Assembly (NCBI GenBank): GCA_003058495.1
Contig: QBVC01000016.1
Span: 62,001 to 126,000 of the forward strand
Direction: 5' to 3'
Length of the DNA stretch: 64,000 bases
Source: a gamma proteobacterium symbiont of Ctena orbiculata
GTDB taxonomy: Bacteria; Pseudomonadota; Gammaproteobacteria; Chromatiales; Chromatiaceae
Shown here: piece by piece, positions 58,788 to 64,000 of the stretch
Numbering within the stretch: position 1 is the stretch's first letter
Layout: each line of letters opens with the position of its first letter
Notes under the pieces: generated by a model
The model's input: the letters and a program-made list of their open reading frames with translations, nothing else
Databases searched by the model: none
What the model was told of the DNA's origin: nothing
Made by a program: the position numbers and the translations under genes

Positions 58788-59332
58788 CAGGCGGCCACCG
58801 GAAAGAGTTGACTCATGATACTCCACGCCAGGATGTTGTAGAGCAGGGCAATGGCTATGCCCAGGTTGAAGCTGATCTCGAAGGCGTGGCGAATGATATG
58901 GCCCAGCACCAGGATGCTCCAGATAAATACCACCAGCAACAGCAGTTCCGACTCCGCCGATTCACTGCGATGGCGCCAGGCAATCAGGGGCAGCGCCAGC
59001 AGGCTCAACAGCAGACCGCTCAACAGCATGGCGTTTGCCGTCTGCTTGAAGCGGGGCAGCCTGCCGCTCATCGCAAGGGCAGCGGCAAGCAGGCCCAGTA
59101 ACAGGGTCAAGCCAAACAGATTCTCCAGAATGGCGCGAAACAGACCAAACTGGGCGTCCAGTACCATGATCGTGCCGACCAGCAGATTCAGCATCGCCAG
59201 CAGCCAAAGCAGATGGATCGAGGCCGGTAGATCCTGGGGGCCTCTACGCAGCAGACAGAGCTCGAGCGCGCTGTTCAACAATGCCTTCAAATCCCTACCC
59301 CGGCCCTTCGCCCAAGCTGGGCGCGATGCCAT
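58787..59332 (-). CDS. Multi-pass membrane protein, unknown function
   Basis: A 181-residue protein with about four to five hydrophobic helices and little else; the N-terminal 30 residues are basic and soluble. The RHRSESAESELLLLV loop is on one side. It is translationally coupled to mpl. A Yip1-like fold is possible from the helix pattern, without a clear motif. Start uncertain. Confidence 0.75.
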   Translation of the reverse strand: MASRPAWAKGRGRDLKALLNSALELCLLRRGPQDLPASIHLLWLLAMLNLLVGTIMVLDAQFGLFRAILENLFGLTLLLGLLAAALAMSGRLPRFKQTANAMLLSGLLLSLLALPLIAWRHRSESAESELLLLVVFIWSILVLGHIIRHAFEISFNLGIAIALLYNILAWSIMSQLFPVAA

Positions 59333-59383
59333 TCAAGCCGTTCCCCATTGCGCCATTCACCCCAGCCAATCCAGAATCCCGAT

Positions 59384-60157
59384 TCAAACCTCGTCTCCCA
59401 GGGTGCGATCGATCGCCATCGGTCCCCAGCCCTGGCATACCGGCATCACCTCCATGACATTCACGTTCACATGGGGCGGCAGCGAGGTTACCCAATAGAC
59501 GATCTCCGCAACATCCGCGGCGGAGAGCGGATGGGTATCGGTGTAGACATGCCTGGCCTTTTGCGCGTCGCCCTTCAGGCGCACCAGGGAGAATTCGGTC
59601 TCCGCCAGTCCGGGCTCGATGGTGGTGACCCGCACCGGCGTGCCAAGCAGATCGGCGCGCAGCCCCCGCGAAAACTGTTTCACGAAGGCCTTGCTGCCGC
59701 CATAGGCATTGCTGCCCGGGTAGGGCCAGTTGGCCGCCGGCGAGCCGATGTTCACGATGTGGCCGCGACGCCGCGCCACCATCCCGGGCAGTATCTGGCG
59801 GGTCATGCGCATCAGGCCCTTGATGTTGGTATCGACCATGGTCTCCCAATCGTCGAGATCGGCTTCGTGGGCGGGTTCCATGCCCAGGGCGAGGCCGGCA
59901 TTGTTGACCAGTACATCGATCTCCCCGAACCCCTCCGGGAGTTGCTCAACGAACGCCGCCACGGCCTCGCGATCGGTCACATCCAGCTGTTGCGGATGGA
60001 CGCGACAGGAAGAGGAGAGCGAGGATGCCACTGCCGCGAGCCGATCGAGACGTCGGGCGCATAACACCAGATCACAGCCTTCGGCGGCGTATCGACGCGC
60101 ACAGGCCTCGCCGAAACCGGAGGAGGCGCCCGTTATCAAGATCGTTTTCTTCATCAT
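59384..60157 (-). CDS. Short-chain dehydrogenase/reductase (YdfG-like)
   Basis: A 257-residue classical SDR with cofactor motif TGASSGFGEA, NNAG and catalytic Ser...Tyr-x3-Lys (S at GSPAANWP; YGGSK). ADLDDWETMVDTNIKGLMRM is typical. Similar to YdfG, which acts on 3-hydroxy acids such as L-allo-threonine. The gene starts after the upstream region, 52 bases from the membrane protein gene. Confidence 0.9.
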   Translation of the reverse strand: MMKKTILITGASSGFGEACARRYAAEGCDLVLCARRLDRLAAVASSLSSSCRVHPQQLDVTDREAVAAFVEQLPEGFGEIDVLVNNAGLALGMEPAHEADLDDWETMVDTNIKGLMRMTRQILPGMVARRRGHIVNIGSPAANWPYPGSNAYGGSKAFVKQFSRGLRADLLGTPVRVTTIEPGLAETEFSLVRLKGDAQKARHVYTDTHPLSAADVAEIVYWVTSLPPHVNVNVMEVMPVCQGWGPMAIDRTLGDEV

Positions 60158-60241
60158 CGTTCAGCTCACTAAAAAATCCAGATTGTCTACGGGATTGTGG
60201 CAGGGCCTATACTTGCTCTATTACCCATCGCGAATACCGCC

Positions 60242-60496
60242 ATGCGCTATCGAAACAGATCCATGACCATGGGGCCGAGTGTTGCAGTAGCCCTTATTCT
60301 ACTGTTTTGTCTGATGGGCTGCGACAGAGCCGCCCGGACAGCTGCAACGCCGGTCACGGAATGGAACACGGAGGAGATGGTGATCCATCAGCTGCGTGAG
60401 TTGCTGCGCTACGAAGAGCTGGAGCATCGGCAGCGGCTCGATGAGCTGGAGGCACTGTCACTCCCCCGCGCGGGCGCCAGTTTTTCCGAATCTTGA
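60242..60496 (+). CDS. Small lipoprotein, unknown function
   Basis: An 84-residue protein from the ATG at 60242 with a signal and lipobox LMGC near residue 26, then a charged helical tail (LRELLRYEELEHRQRLDELE). It overlaps the 3-prime end of lnt by 39 bases. An earlier start at 60197 would remove the signal-like start and is less likely. Confidence 0.7.
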   Translation: MRYRNRSMTMGPSVAVALILLFCLMGCDRAARTAATPVTEWNTEEMVIHQLRELLRYEELEHRQRLDELEALSLPRAGASFSES

Positions 60497-61954
60497 ATAG
60501 GCAGCGGGAAATGCCGCGATCAGGCTGACCAGCAGCAGCGACAGGATGCCGAGATTCCCCAGCCTGGCGTAGAGGGTCACGCCCTGCATGGGGAGTATCT
60601 CCCCTTGCAGCACGTCGAGTTCGAGCAGGGGCGACTTCGCCAGAATTTCACCGTCGGGGCCGATAATGGCCGAAATCCCGGTATTGGTCGAACGCAGCAG
60701 ATAGCGCCCGGTCTCCAACGCCCGCATCCTCGCGATCTGCAGGTGCTGATGGGGCGCCAGCGACTTGCCGAACCAGGCATCGTTGCTGGCATTGATCAGG
60801 TAGGCCGCCTGCGGAATGGCCTCGATCACCTCGTTGCCGAAGGCGTCCTCATAGCAGATCGAGAGCCCCACCAGATAGTCTCCGACCCGCATCAGGGGCT
60901 CGGCCTCCCTGGTGCTGAAGTCCGACATCGGAATGGTGAAGAGATCGACCAGCGGCCAGAGTATCCCCTTCAACGGCAGGTATTCGGTGAAGGGAACCAG
61001 ATGGCGCTTGTAGTAGTGGTCACGCTGATCGTTGCCGAGGGCGACCATGGCGTTGAAGTAGCGTTCCCGCGCCTCATCCATCTGCACCACGCCGAAGACC
61101 AGATCCGTATCGTGATTCCTGACCGTGGTCTCAAGCGGCACGATAAAGGCCTCATCCACCTGGAACTGAAACGCGGAGACGGCGGTCTCCGGCCAGACGA
61201 TGAGGTCGCGATCGAGATTCTCCTTGGTCTTGTTGGCATACAGCACCAGGCTGGGAAGCAACTGCTCAGGGAGCCATTTTTCCGCTTGCGGGATGTTTCC
61301 CTGGATCAGGGCCACCCGGATCGGCGGCCCCATCGGCCGGCTCCACTCGATCTCAGCCAACAGCCAGCCCGCCACCCAGATGGATGCCGCCAGGCCCAGA
61401 TACCAGACCCTTTTTCGGGGCGGACCGCCCAGGGAGAGCAGCAGACCCACGCTGACCAGGGTCACCCAGCTGACCCCGAGGACGCCCAGCAGCGGGGCGT
61501 AGCCCGCCAGGGGGGAGTCGATCTGGGAGTAGCCTATCTGCAGCCAGGGAAAGCCGGTCAGAAACCAGCCCCGCCACCACTCCAGCAATACCCAAAGCGA
61601 GGGAAAGACAAGAATCAGCACTACCCCTTTGGTCGTCTCGAAGCGTCCCGCCAGCCAACCCATACAGGCGTAGAAAAGGGCCATCAAGAGCACGAACAAG
61701 AAGGTGACGACAAGGGGGAAGAGCCAGCCGAGGTCGCCAAACTGGGCGATGCTCACATGCAGCCAGGAGACGCCGCTGCCCATCAGTCCCAGACCATACA
61801 GCAGGCCGGTCCTGAATCCGAGCCGGGGCCTTTGCAGCCAGAGCAGGAACAGCACCGCGGGCCCGACCAGTGCCGCCGGCCAGAACCCGAAGGGGGCATA
61901 GGCGAGGGTGGTGAGGGCACCCGCAAGCAGAGCCGAGAGGCTCGGGAAACGCAT
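60458..61954 (-). CDS. lnt: Apolipoprotein N-acyltransferase
   Basis: A 498-residue inner-membrane enzyme with about eight helices at the N-terminus and a nitrilase domain. The catalytic triad is readable: Glu in VWPETAVS, Lys in YKRHLVPFTEYLP and Cys in SICYEDAFG. It adds the third acyl chain to lipoproteins. The ATG at 61954 is the family-like start. It normally follows ybeX/corC, which is missing here. Confidence 0.95.
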   Translation of the reverse strand: MRFPSLSALLAGALTTLAYAPFGFWPAALVGPAVLFLLWLQRPRLGFRTGLLYGLGLMGSGVSWLHVSIAQFGDLGWLFPLVVTFLFVLLMALFYACMGWLAGRFETTKGVVLILVFPSLWVLLEWWRGWFLTGFPWLQIGYSQIDSPLAGYAPLLGVLGVSWVTLVSVGLLLSLGGPPRKRVWYLGLAASIWVAGWLLAEIEWSRPMGPPIRVALIQGNIPQAEKWLPEQLLPSLVLYANKTKENLDRDLIVWPETAVSAFQFQVDEAFIVPLETTVRNHDTDLVFGVVQMDEARERYFNAMVALGNDQRDHYYKRHLVPFTEYLPLKGILWPLVDLFTIPMSDFSTREAEPLMRVGDYLVGLSICYEDAFGNEVIEAIPQAAYLINASNDAWFGKSLAPHQHLQIARMRALETGRYLLRSTNTGISAIIGPDGEILAKSPLLELDVLQGEILPMQGVTLYARLGNLGILSLLLVSLIAAFPAAYSRFGKTGARAGE

Positions 61955-62057
61955 CAGGAGGGCGAGGCTTTGCTTGGCGCTTATCTGCAAGATCAGGTCC
62001 GTCGATTGTCGGTCACCGGGTGGCGATCCTGGCCATGAGCTGAGAATTCGCCGTCCA

Positions 62058-62549
62058 TCACGCCTCGTCGGGATAGGGGTCGGGGAAATCAAGAGCGCAC
62101 AGGATCTCCCGCTCCAGCCTCTCCATCTGTTGCGTCTCGGCGTCGTCCTGGTGGTCGTATCCCAGCAGATGCAGCACCCCGTGAATCACCATGTGCGCCC
62201 AATGGGCATGCGGCTCCTTGCCCTGCTCCGCCGCCTCCCGGGCCACCACCTGAACGCAGATCACCAGGTCCCCCAGCAGCGGCAGCGGCGCTTCGGGAGG
62301 CGCCTCGAAGGGAAAGGAGAGCACGTTGGTCGAGCCATCCCTGTCCCGGTAGTCACGATTGAGGCGGCGGCTCTCCGCCTCGTCCACCAGGCGGATCACC
62401 AGCTCCACGGGTTCGCTGGTACGCGGCAGCGCCGCTTCCACCCAGCGCCTGAAATCCTCGTCTCCGGGGATCTCGGCGGAACTCTCGGCGACCCTTTGAA
62501 CCTCCAGCTCCAGGGATTCCACCGCTTCAATCCCCGCGCTCAAACTCAT
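62058..62549 (-). CDS. ybeY: Endoribonuclease YbeY
   Basis: A 163-residue metal enzyme with the zinc site [15 protein letters not shown] (His-x3-His-x5-His). It is a 16S rRNA 3-prime maturation and quality-control RNase. The ATG at 62549 overlaps the ybeZ stop by 23 bases. Confidence 0.93.
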   Translation of the reverse strand: MSLSAGIEAVESLELEVQRVAESSAEIPGDEDFRRWVEAALPRTSEPVELVIRLVDEAESRRLNRDYRDRDGSTNVLSFPFEAPPEAPLPLLGDLVICVQVVAREAAEQGKEPHAHWAHMVIHGVLHLLGYDHQDDAETQQMERLEREILCALDFPDPYPDEA

Positions 62550-63501
62550 CGTAGGCGCGCACCACCCGCTGCACCACCGGGTGGCGCACCACATCCCTGG
62601 CGTTGAAGAAAGTGAAGCTTATGCCCTCCACATGGGCCAGCACCTCCGTGGCCTGGCGCAATCCCGACTGCTGCCCCCGGGGCAGATCGATCTGGGTCAC
62701 GTCACCGGTGATCACCGCGGTGGAGCCGAAGCCGATGCGGGTGAGAAACATCTTCATCTGCTCCGGGGTGGTGTTCTGCGCCTCATCCAGGATCACGAAC
62801 GACTCGTTCAGGGTGCGGCCGCGCATGTAGGCGAGGGGCGCGATCTCGATGACATTGCGCTCCACCAGTTTCGCCACCTTTTCGAAACCGAGCATCTCGT
62901 AGAGGGCGTCGTAGAGGGGGCGCAGATAGGGATCGATCTTCTGCGCCAGATCGCCGGGCAGGAAACCGAGCCGCTCCCCCGCCTCCACCGCCGGGCGCAC
63001 CAGCAGGATACGCCGTACCTGGTCGCGCTCCAGGGCATCCACCGCGCTGGCGACGGCGAGGTAGGTCTTGCCGGTGCCCGCCGGTCCGACGCCGAAGTTG
63101 ATGTCGTGGGTCAATACCTTGTGCAGGTACTCCTTCTGGTTGACCCCGCGGGGCCGCACCAGCCCGCGCCTTGTCTTGATCACGGTGTCCGGCAGATCGT
63201 TGGGGTTTTTCTGTTCCAGCAGCTCGTCCACCCCCGCCTCCTGCAGATAGAGGTGGACCCGTTGCGGATCGAGATTTTCGTTGGAGGTGGCGCGGTAGAG
63301 ATCGAGCAACACCCGCTCCCCCGCCTGGATCGAGGGGCGCTCGCCGATGAGGCGAAAGCGGTTGCCCCGGTTGTTGATCTCGATCCCCAGGCGTCCTTCG
63401 ATGTGGCGCAGATGTTCGTCAAGCTGGCCGCAGAGATTGGCCAGCCTTTCGTTGTCGGCGGGTTCGAGGAGCAGATCGAGGGATTCGGGATGTTCAGCCA
63501 A
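62527..63501 (-). CDS. ybeZ: PhoH-like ATPase YbeZ
   Basis: A 324-residue PhoH-type ATPase with [16 protein letters not shown] and [19 protein letters not shown]. It is a partner of YbeY in RNA handling. It lies between miaB and ybeY, the standard order. Confidence 0.94.
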   Translation of the reverse strand: MAEHPESLDLLLEPADNERLANLCGQLDEHLRHIEGRLGIEINNRGNRFRLIGERPSIQAGERVLLDLYRATSNENLDPQRVHLYLQEAGVDELLEQKNPNDLPDTVIKTRRGLVRPRGVNQKEYLHKVLTHDINFGVGPAGTGKTYLAVASAVDALERDQVRRILLVRPAVEAGERLGFLPGDLAQKIDPYLRPLYDALYEMLGFEKVAKLVERNVIEIAPLAYMRGRTLNESFVILDEAQNTTPEQMKMFLTRIGFGSTAVITGDVTQIDLPRGQQSGLRQATEVLAHVEGISFTFFNARDVVRHPVVQRVVRAYDEFERGD

Positions 63502-63510
63502 TCGTCAATC

Positions 63511-64000
63511 CTATGCGTTTGCCGCCCTGTCCCCCGCGGCAGCCTCTATCCACTCCCCGCGCAGGGAGTTGGGCAGCGCCTCGGTGATGCGCACATCGAC
63601 GAATTGCCCGATCAGCGCGGTGGGGCCATCGAAGTTGACCACCCGGTTGTTCTCCGTGCGTCCGGCAAGCTGCGCCGGGTCCTTCTTCGCGGGCCGCTCC
63701 ACCAGGATTCGCTGCGGCGTGCCCACCATCTGCCGGCTGATGCGTTGGGCCTGGGTGTTGATCAGCTGCTGCAGGCGGTCGAGCCGACGCTGCTTGACCT
63801 CGAGGGGCACATCGTCGGGCAGATCGGCGGCCGGGGTGCCGGGACGACGGCTGTAGATAAAGCTGTAGGAGTGGTCGAAACCGACCTCCTCGATCAGCGC
63901 CAGGGTCGCCTCGAAATCGGTTTCGGTCTCGCCGGGGAAGCCGACGATGAAGTCGGAGGAGACGGTGATATCGGGCCGCACCTCGCGCAGGCGGCGGATC
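63511..64000 (-). CDS. miaB: tRNA-2-methylthio-N6-dimethylallyladenosine synthase MiaB, C-terminal part
   Basis: The C-terminal part of MiaB, cut at the right edge of the window. Visible are [20 protein letters not shown], the late radical-SAM segment, and the TRAM domain ending in LPNSLRGEW. The [4Fe-4S] cluster motif lies outside. It adds a methylthio group to A37 of some tRNAs. It begins the miaB-ybeZ-ybeY-lnt group. Confidence 0.95.
   Translation of the reverse strand, partial: IRRLREVRPDITVSSDFIVGFPGETETDFEATLALIEEVGFDHSYSFIYSRRPGTPAADLPDDVPLEVKQRRLDRLQQLINTQAQRISRQMVGTPQRILVERPAKKDPAQLAGRTENNRVVNFDGPTALIGQFVDVRITEALPNSLRGEWIEAAAGDRAANA

Overview
The window reads as a chromosomal segment of a GC-rich gammaproteobacterium. 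The evidence is gene order: rsmD-coaD-ferredoxin with an Allochromatium-type 2[4Fe-4S] ferredoxin, ftsY-ftsE-ftsX-rpoH, bioB-F-H-C-D, thiD-thiE-hemL, and miaB-ybeZ-ybeY-lnt. A Chromatiales-like or sulfur-oxidiser relative is plausible (TRAP transporters, periplasmic rhodanese, many c-di-GMP sensors), but that placement is inference. No phage, insertion sequence or CRISPR array was seen.

Layout. 1-12.9 kb: the start of a membrane-anchored HtrA protease, an AGCS symporter, a TRAP transporter set in the order T-P-(cupin)-Q-M, an EamA exporter with a probable transcription-attenuation leader, a phosphopantetheinyl transferase, queD-like, amt and two unknown proteins. 12.9-27.2 kb: tRNA-Met, ychF, a STAS-ParA pair, an L,D-transpeptidase facing an Lpp-like lipoprotein, then ggt-fdx-coaD-rsmD, an active/inactive M16 peptidase pair, and ftsYEX-rpoH, where rpoH carries a CIRCE operator over its promoter. 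27.4-32.6 kb: an amidotransferase, a methyltransferase and a 1081-residue PAS-GGDEF-EAL-CZB protein.

32.6-51.9 kb: the biotin operon, comF, gspA-gspB, a Sel1 protein, a two-domain rhodanese, a SPATA20-like protein carrying a DsbD-type C-terminal domain, an FAD oxidoreductase, an A-type Fe-S protein, thiD-thiE-hemL and a DedA-PAP2-LssY fusion. 52.0-56.2 kb: a two-gene signalling unit in which a PhnD-type sensor without an output domain overlaps a diguanylate cyclase. 56.5-64.0 kb: a small cytochrome c, ubiX-mpl and the miaB-ybeZ-ybeY-lnt cluster, which lacks the usual ybeX/corC.

Most of the window is conserved core metabolism. The strongest non-routine signals are the attenuator ahead of the EamA gene (8103-8301), the CIRCE element on rpoH (26295-26321) and the split PhnD-PAS / GGDEF unit. 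All calls come from reading sequence and motifs; no database search was run.
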